A stretch of DNA of 64,000 nucleotides, from NCBI RefSeq assembly GCF_011067135.1, contig NZ_JAAMOW010000002.1, forward strand, positions 124,001 to 188,000, read 5' to 3'. This document shows, one piece after another, positions 8,703 through 17,947 of the stretch. Source of the DNA: Solimonas terrae (lineage in GTDB: Bacteria > Pseudomonadota > Gammaproteobacteria > Nevskiales > Nevskiaceae). The notes beneath the pieces are model-generated. The model did not search any database. It was given only the letters and a program-made list of their open reading frames with translations, and was not told the origin of the DNA. Every line of letters begins with the position of its first letter. The stretch's first letter is position 1. Position numbers and translations under genes: made by a program.

Positions 8703-10265
8703 CTACGCCTTGGTCGCCGTGAACGGATACGAGCCCATGAAGCCGGCCTTGGCCTTGCCGGTGATGACGTTGCCGTTGATCTCGCCCTTGAACTCGACCT
8801 TCAGCTTCATCGGCTTGGTGATCCTGTTGACCCAGTAGATCTGCTTGCCGTCGTAGCTGAAGTCCTGGATCTGCGAGGTCGAGCCGTCGCCGGTCTGTTC
8901 GCCGGTGAAGCTGTCGCCGCTCCTGGCCAGCGTCAGTACCGCCGGCTGCGGGCCGGTCGGGCCCTTGACCACCACGTTCCACTTGCCTTCCAGCGGCACC
9001 GGGCCTGAAGCCACTTCCGGCTCCGGTGCGGCGGCACGCTTCGGTGCGACGGCGCCCTTGGGCTTGGAGCCGACCCAGACCGGCAGCGAATCCCAGCCGC
9101 GCACGGTCGAGGTCGACGACAGCACCGCGTTTTCGTAATCGACTTCCCATTCCGGGAAGCGCTTCAGCAGTTCTTCCATCACCACGCGGCCTTCGAGACG
9201 CGCCAGCGGCGCGCCGATGCAGACGTGAATGCCGTTGCCGAAGGTCATGTGCGGACGCTGTTCGCGGTTGATGTCGAAGCTGTCGCCGTTGGCGAAGCGG
9301 CGCTCGTCGCGATTGGCAGCCGACACCATCAGCATCAGGGCGCTGCCTTTCGGAATCTTCCTGCCGTAGTACTCGATGTCATTGGTGACATACCGCGCCA
9401 TGAACGGACCGGGCGGTTCGAAGCGCAGCAGCTCTTCGATCGCCTGCGGAATCAGGCCCGGGTTCTGCGCGATCTGGCGACGCTGGTCCGGATGTTCGGC
9501 GAGCGTCTTGCCCATCCAGCCGATCAGGCGGTTGGTCGTCTCGTTGCCGGCACCGGCGACGACGTTGACGATCGCGCTGATCTCGTCACGCGTCAGCTTG
9601 CGCGTCGTCCCCGACGGGTCCTTGAAATCCGCGGTCAGCAGCTCCGTCATCATGTCGTCCGACGGATTCTTCTCGCGCCACTTGATGTATTCCTCGAAAT
9701 TGCCGAGCGCTTCGGCCTGCAGATCCTGCTGCTTGGCGAAGTCGATCGGCTTGCCGGCTTCCGTGCGCATGCGCGCGTCGACCGATTCGCGAATCGCGGT
9801 CTGATCTTCCTCGGGAATGCCGAGCAGCATGCTGATCGCACGCATCGGCACTTCCGCGCCGAGGTTGCCGATCATGTCGAAGTAATCCTTGCCGACCAGC
9901 GGATCGAGGCTGCGCGCGCACAGCTTGCGGATCTCCTGCTCGATGCCGAGCATGCGCTTGGGCGTGATGATGCGCTGCATCAGGCTGCGGTACGCCGAGT
10001 GGATCGGCGGATCCTGATGGATGAACACCGCGTCCGGCATCCGCGACTTGGCCTTGATGAATTCAAGGATGTCGCCGTAATGCGAGCTCATGTTCTCCTT
10101 GTCGCGCAAACCGTGCTCGACATCGGCATAGCGGGTCAGCGCGTAGAAGTCGTATTCCTCGTTGTAGTACAGCGGCGCTTCGTCACGCAGGCGCTTGTAG
10201 GTCGGATACGGATTGGGGACGAGGTCGGCGTTGTACGGATCCCACTGGACGGTCGAGCTGGACAT
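8703..10265 (-). CDS. Cytochrome P450 with extra C-terminal beta-rich domain
   Basis: Soluble bacterial P450 monooxygenase, 520 residues against about 400-420 usual. Seen: I-helix AGAGNETT (about 237-244), ExxR E278/R281, heme-binding FGNGIHVCIG with Cys349, and the LAR segment after it. The canonical P450 ends near residue 400. It is followed by an Ala/Pro linker (401-423) and a ~95-residue domain (about 424-520) with alternating strand pattern. This domain contains the GPTGPQ and GKAKAGFMG motifs. The same domain is at the N-terminus of the esterase-like protein at 21.3-23.6 kb. Likely role is hydroxylation of the hydrophobic substrate, using the downstream ferredoxins. A dyad operator lies 96 bases upstream. 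Confidence 0.94.
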   Translation of the reverse strand: MSSSTVQWDPYNADLVPNPYPTYKRLRDEAPLYYNEEYDFYALTRYADVEHGLRDKENMSSHYGDILEFIKAKSRMPDAVFIHQDPPIHSAYRSLMQRIITPKRMLGIEQEIRKLCARSLDPLVGKDYFDMIGNLGAEVPMRAISMLLGIPEEDQTAIRESVDARMRTEAGKPIDFAKQQDLQAEALGNFEEYIKWREKNPSDDMMTELLTADFKDPSGTTRKLTRDEISAIVNVVAGAGNETTNRLIGWMGKTLAEHPDQRRQIAQNPGLIPQAIEELLRFEPPGPFMARYVTNDIEYYGRKIPKGSALMLMVSAANRDERRFANGDSFDINREQRPHMTFGNGIHVCIGAPLARLEGRVVMEELLKRFPEWEVDYENAVLSSTSTVRGWDSLPVWVGSKPKGAVAPKRAAAPEPEVASGPVPLEGKWNVVVKGPTGPQPAVLTLARSGDSFTGEQTGDGSTSQIQDFSYDGKQIYWVNRITKPMKLKVEFKGEINGNVITGKAKAGFMGSYPFTATKA

Positions 10266-10360
10266 GATCTGGCCTCTTGGGAGTTTGGTGAGTGCGCTTC
10301 GGAAAGGGGGTGGCGTCGCGATCGTCGCGCGACGCCACCGCAGAATGGGTCAAACGTTAA

Positions 10361-10376
10361 TGTACACGCGTGTCAA
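10361..10376. promoter_or_regulatory. Dyad TGTACA-CGCG-TGTCAA upstream of the P450 operon
   Basis: Near-copy of the perfect palindrome at 12621. The TAA/TTA flanks extend the match, giving 9 of 11 symmetric positions. It sits between the P450 start and the stop of the PQQ dehydrogenase, so it probably acts on the P450 promoter. Confidence 0.6.
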
Positions 10377-10396
10377 TTAGCGTACAAGCCGGCCCT

Positions 10397-12391
10397 TCAC
10401 TTCTTGAGGCGGTAGGCGACGACCGAGTCGCCCATCGTCGAGCCGTACATGCTGTGGCCGCCGGCGGTGATGACGACGTATTGCGTGCCGTCGACCTCGT
10501 ATGTGACCGGAATCGCCATGCCGGCGGCCGGCAGATCGGATTTCCACAACACCTTGCCGGTCTTCAGATCGAAGGCGCGCAGGCTGTCGTCCAGGGTGTA
10601 GCCGATGAACACCAGGCCACCGGCCGTGACCAGCGGGCCGCCGGCACCCGGCGTGCCGAGATTGGTGTCGAAGTGCGCCCAGGCCGGCGGCTGGAACGGC
10701 ATGAGCTTGTCGATGCTGCCGAGCGGCACTTCCCAGACGATCTTCTTCTTGACGATGTCGACCGCGGTCAGCGCCGCCCACGGCGGCGCCGAGCAGGGCG
10801 AGCCGAGCGGCGACAGCAGCGGCTGGATTTTCGGAATCCACTGCGAGCCGGCCACGTCGAAGGTCATCGCGCCGCCCATTTCGACCTTCTGCGATTTCGC
10901 CAGATCGGCCTGGTCGCGTGGCACCAGCGTGACGATCGTCGGCACGCGGTTCGACGGCACGATCATGATGTGGCTCTGCGGGTCGTAGGCGCCGCCGCCC
11001 CAGTTCGGGCCGCCGCCGACCGACGGCGAGAAGATCGTGCCTTTCTCGCTTGGCGGCGAGAAGATCGTGCCGTAGTTGTACTGCTCGATCTTGCGCTTGC
11101 ACAGCCAGCGGTCGATCGGCGTGAAGCCCCAGGCGTCGTCCGGCGAGAAGTGCTGCGGCGCCAGCGTCGGCATGCCGACCGGGAACGGCTGTGTCGGCGA
11201 CAGCTTCTCGCCCGGCACCGCGCCAGTCTGCGGCACCGCCCGTTCGACGACCGGCACCAGCGGCTTGCCGGTCGCACGATCGAGCACGAAGATCAGGCCG
11301 GTCTTGTTGTTCTGCACCAGCGCCGGCACCGTCGTGCCATCCGCCTGCGGGTAGTCGACAAGCAGCGGCTCCGACGGCGTGTCGTAATCGAACACGTTGT
11401 GATGGACGAACTGGAAATGCCAGGCCACTTCGCCCGTCTTGCCCTTGAGCGCGACGATCGACGAGGTGTAGTTGTTGTTGCCGCCGCGGCCGCCGCCGAA
11501 GAAATCGCTGGACGGGCTGGTCGTCGGCAGGTAGACCAGGTCCAGCGCCGGATCGACCGACATGTTGGCCCAGACATTGCCGCCGCCGTAGCCGTCGCCG
11601 CTGCCCTTGGTCCAGCTCTTCGATGCCGGATCGGCCGGATCGTGCGGCACCGGATCGAACTGCCAGAGCGCCTTGCCGTTGCGCGCGTCATAGGCCAGCA
11701 CGCGGCCGCTCGGGGCATCGACGCGCTGGTTGTCGCCGATCGCCGAGCCGACGACGACGACATCGCCGACGATCGCCGGCTTCGAGGTCGCCACGACTTC
11801 ACCCGCGAACAGCGGCTTCTCGCTTGGCGGCATCGCAACGATGCCGTGATCACCGAAGCCGTCGCAGAGCTTGCCGGTCTTCGCGTCGACGGCAAGCAGC
11901 CGGTAGTCGAGCGTGCCGAGGAAGATGCGCGACTTGCAGACCGCGCCATCGGCCGCCGCGCTGTCGACCCAGTGCGAGATGCCGCGGCACTTCTGGTAGC
12001 GGTCCACGTTCGATTTCGGGTCGAAGGTCCAGCGTGCCTTGCCGGTCTGCGGGTCGAGTGCGATCAGGCGCCGCGACACCGTGCAGACGACGAGATTGCC
12101 GTCGATCATGCTGGGCTGGTCCTCGAAGGCCACCAGTGCATTCTTCAGGCCCTTGGGCGGCGTCTCGCCGGTGTGGTACTGCCAGGCCACTTCCAGGTTG
12201 GCGACGTTGGCCGTGTTGATCTGCGCCAGCGTCGAGTACTTGGTACCCGACTGGTGCTCGTCGAGCTGGACTGCAGGTGCCGCCGCACCGGTCGCCGCCG
12301 CCGCGCCGGCGGTCGTCGCGAACAGGGTCAGACAGAGCAGCGCGGTGCGGCGGGCGATGCCGGCGAAGTCGAGGCGTGATGGGGTTTTCAT
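10397..12391 (-). CDS. PQQ-dependent dehydrogenase (quinoprotein)
   Basis: Periplasmic eight-bladed beta-propeller quinoprotein of the glucose/quinate-dehydrogenase type, oxidising an alcohol or hydroxy substrate and passing electrons to the respiratory chain. It has 664 residues. The N-terminal hydrophobic segment (ALLCLTLFATTAGAAAA) is a signal peptide. No multi-span membrane domain is present, unlike E. coli Gcd. Family segments include WQYHTGE, the FVHHNVFDYDTPSEPLL blade, GRGGNNNY and the C-terminal GGPLVTAGGLVFIG. Start chosen at MKTPSRL (12391); the upstream in-frame ATG would add sequence that disrupts the signal peptide. No cytochrome domain is fused. A perfect operator-like palindrome is 230 bases upstream. 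Confidence 0.88.
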   Translation of the reverse strand: MKTPSRLDFAGIARRTALLCLTLFATTAGAAAATGAAAPAVQLDEHQSGTKYSTLAQINTANVANLEVAWQYHTGETPPKGLKNALVAFEDQPSMIDGNLVVCTVSRRLIALDPQTGKARWTFDPKSNVDRYQKCRGISHWVDSAAADGAVCKSRIFLGTLDYRLLAVDAKTGKLCDGFGDHGIVAMPPSEKPLFAGEVVATSKPAIVGDVVVVGSAIGDNQRVDAPSGRVLAYDARNGKALWQFDPVPHDPADPASKSWTKGSGDGYGGGNVWANMSVDPALDLVYLPTTSPSSDFFGGGRGGNNNYTSSIVALKGKTGEVAWHFQFVHHNVFDYDTPSEPLLVDYPQADGTTVPALVQNNKTGLIFVLDRATGKPLVPVVERAVPQTGAVPGEKLSPTQPFPVGMPTLAPQHFSPDDAWGFTPIDRWLCKRKIEQYNYGTIFSPPSEKGTIFSPSVGGGPNWGGGAYDPQSHIMIVPSNRVPTIVTLVPRDQADLAKSQKVEMGGAMTFDVAGSQWIPKIQPLLSPLGSPCSAPPWAALTAVDIVKKKIVWEVPLGSIDKLMPFQPPAWAHFDTNLGTPGAGGPLVTAGGLVFIGYTLDDSLRAFDLKTGKVLWKSDLPAAGMAIPVTYEVDGTQYVVITAGGHSMYGSTMGDSVVAYRLKK

Positions 12392-12786
12392 GGACGCTTC
12401 ACGTGGTGAGAAGAAGGAAGTCCTGCGTCGTCCTGAGGCGCGCAGCGCGGGTACCAGCGAGCGAAAACCGGCGGGCCGATATTGCCTCTGAGCATCGCGC
12501 CATCTCCTCGTCACTTGTAATTTAGTGTCAGAATCATGACGCCAATTATGGCGTCCGGCAAGCCGGGCCTGCTGCCCGCCCTGTCGCGTCTATGCGGGAT
12601 AACGTCCCTGCAGCTTTTAATGTACACGCGTGTACATTATGGCGCAAGGCCTTGTCGTGCCCCGGCTGGGCGTTCAGGGAGCCGCTTTTGCGGCCCGCGC
12701 CTGGTGGCCGGCTCGTCGGCGAGCTGGCGACGGCGATCGAGCCTGGGTCCGCGAGCGACCGTGGACCGTCCGCTGCGCCATGCCGA
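12392..12786. other. Intergenic region upstream of PQQ dehydrogenase
   Basis: About 395 bases without a convincing gene. It holds the promoter side of the PQQ dehydrogenase and the perfect dyad at 12621-12636. Confidence 0.6.
12621..12636. promoter_or_regulatory. Perfect dyad TGTACA-CGCG-TGTACA, candidate operator
   Basis: Perfect palindrome. The flanking TAA and TTA extend the symmetry to 22 bp (12618-12639). It is the best copy of the TNNACA-N4-TGTNNA family and lies in the promoter region of the PQQ dehydrogenase gene. A TetR-type dimer site is the natural reading. Confidence 0.7.
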
Positions 12787-13314
12787 TCACGCGCCCGCTG
12801 CCACGCGTCGTGCGCTGATCTTTTCGATGGTGCCGAGAATGGTGCCGAAGTAGGCAATGCCGATCAGCAGCGCGATCGTCATGCCGGCGAAATCGCCGTG
12901 CATCTGGACGTGCGGAATCGTGATCGTCGCGAGGAAGGTCATGCAGCTGAAATTGATCAGCAGCGAACCGCGGCCGAGGATGTGCAGATAGACCACCGAC
13001 AGCGCGAGCAGGCCGAACAGGTAGCCGCCGGCGGTGCCGAGCGGACCCCCGACCAGCAACTTCAGCGCCAGGCCGAGTGCAAGCCCGAAGGCACTGCCGA
13101 GCGCGCTGTGCGGCAGTTTCGCGAGTTTGCCCTGCTCGAAGCCGGTCCAGCACAGCAGGAACAGGAAGCCGGTATAGAACTCGTGATTGCCGAGCACGCC
13201 GCACAGCGCGATGTAGCCGCCGATCAGCGGAATGACGCTGACCGTCATGCCCAGCGCGAGCAGCGGCGTCGGTCCGGCCGGCGGCGTGCTGGCGGTCGCG
13301 GATGGATCTGTCAT
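12787..13314 (-). CDS. Small integral membrane protein, function unknown
   Basis: 175-residue hydrophobic protein with about five to six predicted membrane spans, separated by short Gly/Pro-containing turns (LLALGMTVSVIPLIGGYIAL ... FYTGFLFLLCW ... GSAFGLALGLALKLLVGG ... YLFGLLALSVVYLH ... LLINFSCMTFLATITI ... IALLIGIAYFGTILG). The pattern resembles DUF1097-type inner-membrane proteins, but I am not sure of the family. No transport motif is seen. It is on the same strand as the PQQ dehydrogenase but separated by about 395 bases, so it may be an independent unit. It is divergent from the AraC gene. Confidence 0.7.
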   Translation of the reverse strand: MTDPSATASTPPAGPTPLLALGMTVSVIPLIGGYIALCGVLGNHEFYTGFLFLLCWTGFEQGKLAKLPHSALGSAFGLALGLALKLLVGGPLGTAGGYLFGLLALSVVYLHILGRGSLLINFSCMTFLATITIPHVQMHGDFAGMTIALLIGIAYFGTILGTIEKISARRVAAGA

Positions 13315-13459
13315 TGCCGGTAATCCTCTTGCGGATGGGTGAAGGCGGCTCGCGCCGACGACCGGCTGCCGGCGCGGCGTCTCGCCACCGGACCTGCGGG
13401 CACGGAGCCGGTGGCAGCCAATGCCATGTTTTCTCTAGTTTCAACAGTGGAAAAGCCGG

Positions 13460-13488
13460 CCACAATGCACAACAGTGTCGAATTGTGG
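13460..13488. promoter_or_regulatory. Inverted repeat CCACAAT-N15-ATTGTGG at the AraC promoter
   Basis: Perfect 7-bp arms (13460-13466 and 13482-13488) in the divergent region between the membrane-protein gene and the AraC-type gene. Candidate regulator site or promoter element; the activity is inferred. Confidence 0.35.
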
Positions 13489-13584
13489 ACGTAGAACGGG
13501 AAACAAGACATTCCCGAACCGGCCCCATGCGGTAATATCGAGAAATGCCGGCCTCGAGACCGGCGCTGCAGAGGAGAAATGGCG

Positions 13585-14484
13585 ATGGGACGTGCGTTTG
13601 CCGAAATGAGCATAGACGCCGAGATTCGCGTGCCGCTCGCGACGGCGCAGCTCGTCCGCTTCGATGTCTTCGGGCCTGCCGCCGGCGTTCTGCCGGAAGG
13701 CGAGGACTACCGCATCGACCTGTCGCTGACGCCGCGGCCGAGCAATGCGCGCGGCTGCTACCACACGCACTGGAATCCGCATCGTTTCGAGCGGCTCGGC
13801 AAGGTCTACGTGCTGCCACCGCACGAAACCATGCAGGCACGCAGTGACGGTGCGTCGTCGCAGACTTCCATCCTCTGTCACGTCAAGCCGGATGCGATGC
13901 CGGAAGAACTGCTGTGGAACGATCGCCGGCTCGAAGCGAGCCTCGACGTGCGCGACAGCAATGTCCGCGCACTGTTGCTCCGGCTGGCGCACGAGACGCG
14001 TCATCCGGGCTTCGCGAGCAAGGTGCTGGTCGAACTCCTCGTCGCACAGCTGGGCATCGAACTCGCGCGCTATTGCGAGCGTATCAACGATGTACCACCC
14101 AACAGTGGCGGCCTGTCGACCTGGCGCCTGCGGCTGATCGACGAGCGCCTGCGCGAAGTTCGCGACGCACCGACGCTGACCGAGCTGGCGGAGCTGTGCA
14201 AACTGTCCGTGCGCCAGCTCACGCGCGGCTTTCGTGCCAGTCGCGGCTGCTCGATCGGCAGCTATGTCGCCAGCTCGCGGATCGATCACGCCAAGCACAT
14301 GCTGCTGCGCGACGAAAGCGTCAAGGCGGTGTCGTACTCGCTCGGCTTCTCCTCGCCGTCGAGCTTCTGTTACGCGTTCCGTCGTGCGACCGGCGTGACC
14401 CCGCGCGAATTCCGGCAGCGGATCCCGACCCAGCAGGGGCTTGCGGGCGGCAGTTCGCTCGGCGGTATCCGACTCGACTCCTAG
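13585..14484 (+). CDS. AraC family transcriptional regulator
   Basis: 299-residue activator-type regulator. The C-terminal ~100 residues carry the two AraC helix-turn-helix motifs (LTELAELCKLSVRQLTRGFRA and VKAVSYSLGFSSPSSFCYAFRRATG, followed by the TPREFR signature). The N-terminal ~190 residues are a sensor region of unknown ligand. The ATG at 13585 has the GAGGAG ribosome site at proper spacing, while the ATG at 13579 is too close to it. It probably controls the downstream same-strand genes for the luciferase-like monooxygenase, SDR and SnoaL-like protein, or the divergent membrane protein. Confidence 0.88.
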   Translation: MGRAFAEMSIDAEIRVPLATAQLVRFDVFGPAAGVLPEGEDYRIDLSLTPRPSNARGCYHTHWNPHRFERLGKVYVLPPHETMQARSDGASSQTSILCHVKPDAMPEELLWNDRRLEASLDVRDSNVRALLLRLAHETRHPGFASKVLVELLVAQLGIELARYCERINDVPPNSGGLSTWRLRLIDERLREVRDAPTLTELAELCKLSVRQLTRGFRASRGCSIGSYVASSRIDHAKHMLLRDESVKAVSYSLGFSSPSSFCYAFRRATGVTPREFRQRIPTQQGLAGGSSLGGIRLDS

Positions 14485-14823
14485 TCCGAACCACTTGGTT
14501 CGCACCGTGATCGGATTCCGTTCGTCCCGAGTGTTTCGGCGTGAGCCGAAACGTATCGAGGGACCGCTGCGCGTCGTCAGTGCGCCAGCCCCTCGATACA
14601 CCGCGCGCTCCGCGCGCGGCACTCGGGGCGAACGGGGTCTTCGGTGCCATTCATCCGGTTCAGCGGACTAGGCGGCCCGTCGCGCTGCGCCGTGCCGCGC
14701 GTACGCGTCGGCCCACGGCAAGGCTGTCTGCCGACATTGCGGCCCGCGATCGCCATCGAATTCGATTGCCCATCGTGTTCGCTGTCCCGCAGCATCGGCA
14801 ACGGACTTCGGAGAACCCGTCAG
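14485..14823. other. Intergenic region with two hairpins, no gene
   Basis: About 340 bases. A 7-bp-stem hairpin (14534-14551, TTTCGGC/GCCGAAA) sits just past the AraC gene. A second inverted repeat GTATCGAGGG/CCCTCGATAC pairs 14553-14562 with 14590-14599. These may end AraC transcription. The rest presumably contains the promoter of the next gene. Confidence 0.5.
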
Positions 14824-15819
14824 ATGTACACGCTGCGCTTCGATCTGCGCGTGCCCGGCAAGACGCCGCAGGAAATCGCCGATCAGCATCGTGCGGTGAT
14901 CGAGATGTCGCAGTGGGCCGACGACAAGGGCTGCGCCATCATCGGTCTGTCCGAGCACCACGCTGCCGAAGACGGCTATTCACCGTCTCCGCTGATGCTG
15001 GCCGCCGCGGTGGCGGCGGTGACCCGCAACACGCCGATCCTGATCGGTGCCGCGCTGCTGCCGTTCTACGATCCACTGCGACTGGCCGAGGACATGATCA
15101 CGCTGGATCACCTCAGTGGCGGCCGTGTCCGCTACATCTTCGGCATCGGTTACCGGCCGGTCGAATACCAACTCTACGGGCTCGACTTCGCGCAACGCGG
15201 CGCGCTGGCCGATGCGAAACTCGAACGCCTGCTGCGCGCGCTGGACGACGCAGGCGCGTGCACACGGATGCCGCGCGTCACACCGGCACCGTTCGCCGAC
15301 CTTCGCGCCCGCATTTCCTGGGGCGGGGCGACGCCGGCTGCCGCGCGCCGCGCCGGGCGCTTCGGGCTCGGCTTCTTCGCGCAGGCCGACGCACCCGGCC
15401 TGCGCGAGACCTACATCGAGGCGTCGCGCGCGGCCGGATTCGAGCCGGGCAGCTGCGTGCTGCCGCACGGCGACGTACCCGGCATGGTCTTCGTGCATCC
15501 CGACGTCGAACAGGGCTGGCGCGAGGTCGGCGACTACCTGCTCGCCGACGCGACGGTCTACGCACGCTGGAACGCCGCGACCCGTCACGGCACGACCAGC
15601 CTGTCGCAGGGACAAAGCGTTGCCGCGCTGCGAGCCGAGAACCGCGCGCATCGCGTGCTCGATGTCGGCGACGCCGCGGCCAGCGCATTGCGCTGGGGTC
15701 GCCTGCCGCTGAGTCCGCTGTGCGGTGGCCTGCCGCCGGCGCTGGCCTGGCCGTATCTGCGCCGCATCGTCGATGACGTCATGCCCGCCATCGCCGCCGC
15801 GAAAGCCGCGCGCGCCTGA
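14824..15819 (+). CDS. Luciferase-like (LLM-class) flavin-dependent oxidoreductase
   Basis: 331-residue TIM-barrel protein of the bacterial-luciferase superfamily, using reduced FMN or F420-like flavin to oxygenate or oxidise an organic substrate. Visible family features: SEHHAAEDGYSPSPLMLAAAVAA near the N-terminus, LAEDMITLDHLSGGR and the FGIGYRP phosphate-binding turn. The ATG at 14824 has GGAG upstream; the earlier ATG at 14644 would add non-family sequence. It heads a three-gene group with an SDR 31 bases downstream and a SnoaL-like protein. A role as a Baeyer-Villiger-like or hydroxylating monooxygenase is plausible, but the flavin reductase partner is not adjacent. Confidence 0.87.
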   Translation: MYTLRFDLRVPGKTPQEIADQHRAVIEMSQWADDKGCAIIGLSEHHAAEDGYSPSPLMLAAAVAAVTRNTPILIGAALLPFYDPLRLAEDMITLDHLSGGRVRYIFGIGYRPVEYQLYGLDFAQRGALADAKLERLLRALDDAGACTRMPRVTPAPFADLRARISWGGATPAAARRAGRFGLGFFAQADAPGLRETYIEASRAAGFEPGSCVLPHGDVPGMVFVHPDVEQGWREVGDYLLADATVYARWNAATRHGTTSLSQGQSVAALRAENRAHRVLDVGDAAASALRWGRLPLSPLCGGLPPALAWPYLRRIVDDVMPAIAAAKAARA

Positions 15820-15850
15820 TCATCACCCCCATTCTCCGAGGAGCTTTTTC

Positions 15851-16612
15851 ATGTCGCAGCGTTTCCAGGGCCGTACCGTTCTCGTCACCGGCGGAGCTGC
15901 CGGACTCGGCCGCAGCTTCGCCGAGCACTTCGCCGCCGAAGGCGCGCAGCTCTTGCTGCTCGATATCGATCGGAAGGGCCTCGACGAAACCGCCGCGCTG
16001 CTGCGCGCACGCGGCACGATGTGCGCGACCTATCGCGTCGATCTCGCCGTCGAAGCCGAAATCCAGGCGTTCGCGGCGCAGCTGATCGCCGAGCACCCGC
16101 GCCTCGACGTGCTCGTCAACAACGCCGGCCTTGCGTACGGCGAGATCGCCACCGGCTTCACCGATCTCAGCCAGGAGAAATGGCTGCGCTATTTCGCGAT
16201 CAACTCGGTCGCGCCTGTGCTGCTCGGGCAGGCCGTGCGTCCGGCGCTTGCCGCGGCCAAGGGCAACGTCATCAACATCACGTCGATGGCCAGCTACATG
16301 CCGGCGACCGCCTACGGCGTCACCAAGGCGACGCTGGCGTCGATGACCTACGCGATGGCCACGCACTTCTCGGCCGACGGCATCCGCGTCAACGGCATCG
16401 CGCCCGGCATCATGGAAACGCCGGCGTCGAAGGACAGCCTGCCCGCTGAAACCTATGCGCGCGTGCAGGGCTCGCAGATGCTCAAGTTGCACGGCGTCGC
16501 CGAAGACATCGCCAGGCTCGGCCTGTTCCTCGCGTCCGACGACGCGCGCTTCATCACCAGCGAGATCGTCAACTGCGACGCCGGCAACCGCATGCGCGGC
16601 TGGCGCGCGTGA
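15851..16612 (+). CDS. SDR family NAD(P)-dependent oxidoreductase
   Basis: 253-residue classical SDR. It shows the TGGAAGLGR nucleotide-binding motif at about residues 13-21, an acidic residue at the end of strand 2 (LLLLDID, suggesting NAD preference), NNAG (LVNNAGLAYG), the catalytic Ser in INITSMASY, and YGVTK with active-site Tyr/Lys. Start chosen at 15851 with a GAGGAG site upstream. It follows the luciferase-like gene by 31 bases and precedes the SnoaL-like gene, so it likely acts on the same intermediate. Substrate unknown. Confidence 0.9.
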   Translation: MSQRFQGRTVLVTGGAAGLGRSFAEHFAAEGAQLLLLDIDRKGLDETAALLRARGTMCATYRVDLAVEAEIQAFAAQLIAEHPRLDVLVNNAGLAYGEIATGFTDLSQEKWLRYFAINSVAPVLLGQAVRPALAAAKGNVINITSMASYMPATAYGVTKATLASMTYAMATHFSADGIRVNGIAPGIMETPASKDSLPAETYARVQGSQMLKLHGVAEDIARLGLFLASDDARFITSEIVNCDAGNRMRGWRA

Positions 16613-16703
16613 GACGGATTTTCGAATTGACGCAGCCGCGAATGCCGAGCGGCGATTCGACGATGGCGGGATTGAACGGAATCCGGTTACGGGAGCAGGA
16701 CGC

Positions 16704-17138
16704 ATGGCATTTTCAGGGCCGATCGAGGATCGCGGGCTGATCCGTGAACTGATGGACAGCTACGACGACACGGTATTCCGTCGTGACGTCGACGCCTGGC
16801 TGGAACACTGGACGGAAGACGGCATCTGGACCATCGCCGGCATCGAAATCCGCGGCAAACCGGCCTTGCGCGCCGAGTGGGAGAACCGCTGGCAGGATCT
16901 GAAACGCATGAGTTTCCAGACGCGGATCGGCGCGATGGAAGTGGACGGTGAACGCGCCGTGCTCCGTTGTTACTGTCATGAGACGCTGCTGCTGAAGCAG
17001 GGCGGCCTGCGCAGGCTGGTGGGCCGCTACGACGACGAATTGCGGCGCGAACAAGGGCAATGGCGGTTTGTCACACGCGGCTACCGACTGCATCTCGACG
17101 AAGGAGCAGGGCCGCTGCTGCCGCTGAAAGCGGGCTAG
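16704..17138 (+). CDS. SnoaL/NTF2-like domain protein
   Basis: 144-residue cone-shaped alpha+beta (NTF2-like) protein. The N-terminal helix (DRGLIRELMDSYDDTVFRRDVDAWLEHWTEDGIW) and the following GIEIRGKPAL strand pattern are typical of the SnoaL_4 group. That group includes ketosteroid-isomerase-like enzymes, small subunits of ring-hydroxylating oxygenases and dehydratases. The ATG at 16704 follows GGGAGCAGG. No definite catalytic Asp pair can be assigned from sequence alone. It is the last gene of the group and is convergent with a TetR gene. Confidence 0.8.
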   Translation: MAFSGPIEDRGLIRELMDSYDDTVFRRDVDAWLEHWTEDGIWTIAGIEIRGKPALRAEWENRWQDLKRMSFQTRIGAMEVDGERAVLRCYCHETLLLKQGGLRRLVGRYDDELRREQGQWRFVTRGYRLHLDEGAGPLLPLKAG

Positions 17139-17225
17139 GGCCTGTCAACACTAATCACATCGCCGAGGCCGCTTGCCGGATACCACCACCGCGACCCCAT
17201 TGGCCTCAAAGGCCCCCGGGCTGGC

Positions 17226-17792
17226 TCAGCGCGGCTCGACGATCGCCTGCACGCTGTCGGCGAACCAGTCCGCGAGCTTGCGGTCGGCGCCGCGGCGTTT
17301 CGGCACCAGCGGCAGTTGCCGGCTGAACTGCACGAAGCTCATCGACAGCATGACGATTTCCAGCGCCCGCACTTCGGCGTCCGGCGGCCCCAGCCATCTG
17401 GCGAGCGGCGCGATGATGTGCGATTCGGTGACGCGCGTGGCGATCGCACGCGCCTCGGGATCGCCAAGCGCCAGCGCGATGATCGATGGCGGGCGGATGT
17501 CGAGTGCGGTGTTCAGGAACAGGCGCGCCAGGCTTGCGCCGAACTGTGCACGTGGCGTGTCGACCAGCAGCGCGTCCAGCGGCATCGCCGCGATCAGCGC
17601 CGCCTCGAACAGCGCCGCCTTGCTGCCGTAGTAGCGCAGCAGCATCGTCGAACTGACGTCGGCAATCGCGGCAATGTCGCGAATGCCGGACTGCGAATAG
17701 CCGTGTTCGGCGAACGCCTGCTGCGCGGCGGCGAGGATTTTCGCCTTGGTCTGCGGGGCGTTGCGGCGCTTCGGCGTCGTGCGGGTGCTCAT
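17226..17792 (-). CDS. TetR/AcrR family transcriptional regulator
   Basis: 188-residue repressor. The N-terminal helix-turn-helix (KAKILAAAQQAFAEHGYSQSGIRDIA ... DVSSTMLLRYYGSKAALF) covers about residues 14-62. The C-terminal ligand domain is short and ends VQAIVEPR. Start MSTRTTPKRRN at 17792 was chosen over the farther ATG at 17846 because the upstream residues are not family-like. It is divergent from the aldo/keto reductase and acyl-CoA ligase pair, which it probably represses in the absence of substrate or acyl-CoA. Confidence 0.87.
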   Translation of the reverse strand: MSTRTTPKRRNAPQTKAKILAAAQQAFAEHGYSQSGIRDIAAIADVSSTMLLRYYGSKAALFEAALIAAMPLDALLVDTPRAQFGASLARLFLNTALDIRPPSIIALALGDPEARAIATRVTESHIIAPLARWLGPPDAEVRALEIVMLSMSFVQFSRQLPLVPKRRGADRKLADWFADSVQAIVEPR

Positions 17793-17947
17793 GGCCGCAA
17801 AATACAGGAGCACGCCGGCGCAGCGCCATTTGACGCTGCGCGCCATCGTCGGCTGACGGTGGTGTCGGCGCGTTTATAGTGAACGACGGTGGACGCCTGC
17901 CCGACGCGGCAGCGGTCACGATCATCCGCAATTGCCGAGGACCGAGC

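Noticed and set aside
10370-12379. 669-residue plus-strand frame opposite the PQQ dehydrogenase
   Set aside because: Shadow of the real gene; Arg/Ala-rich without motifs.
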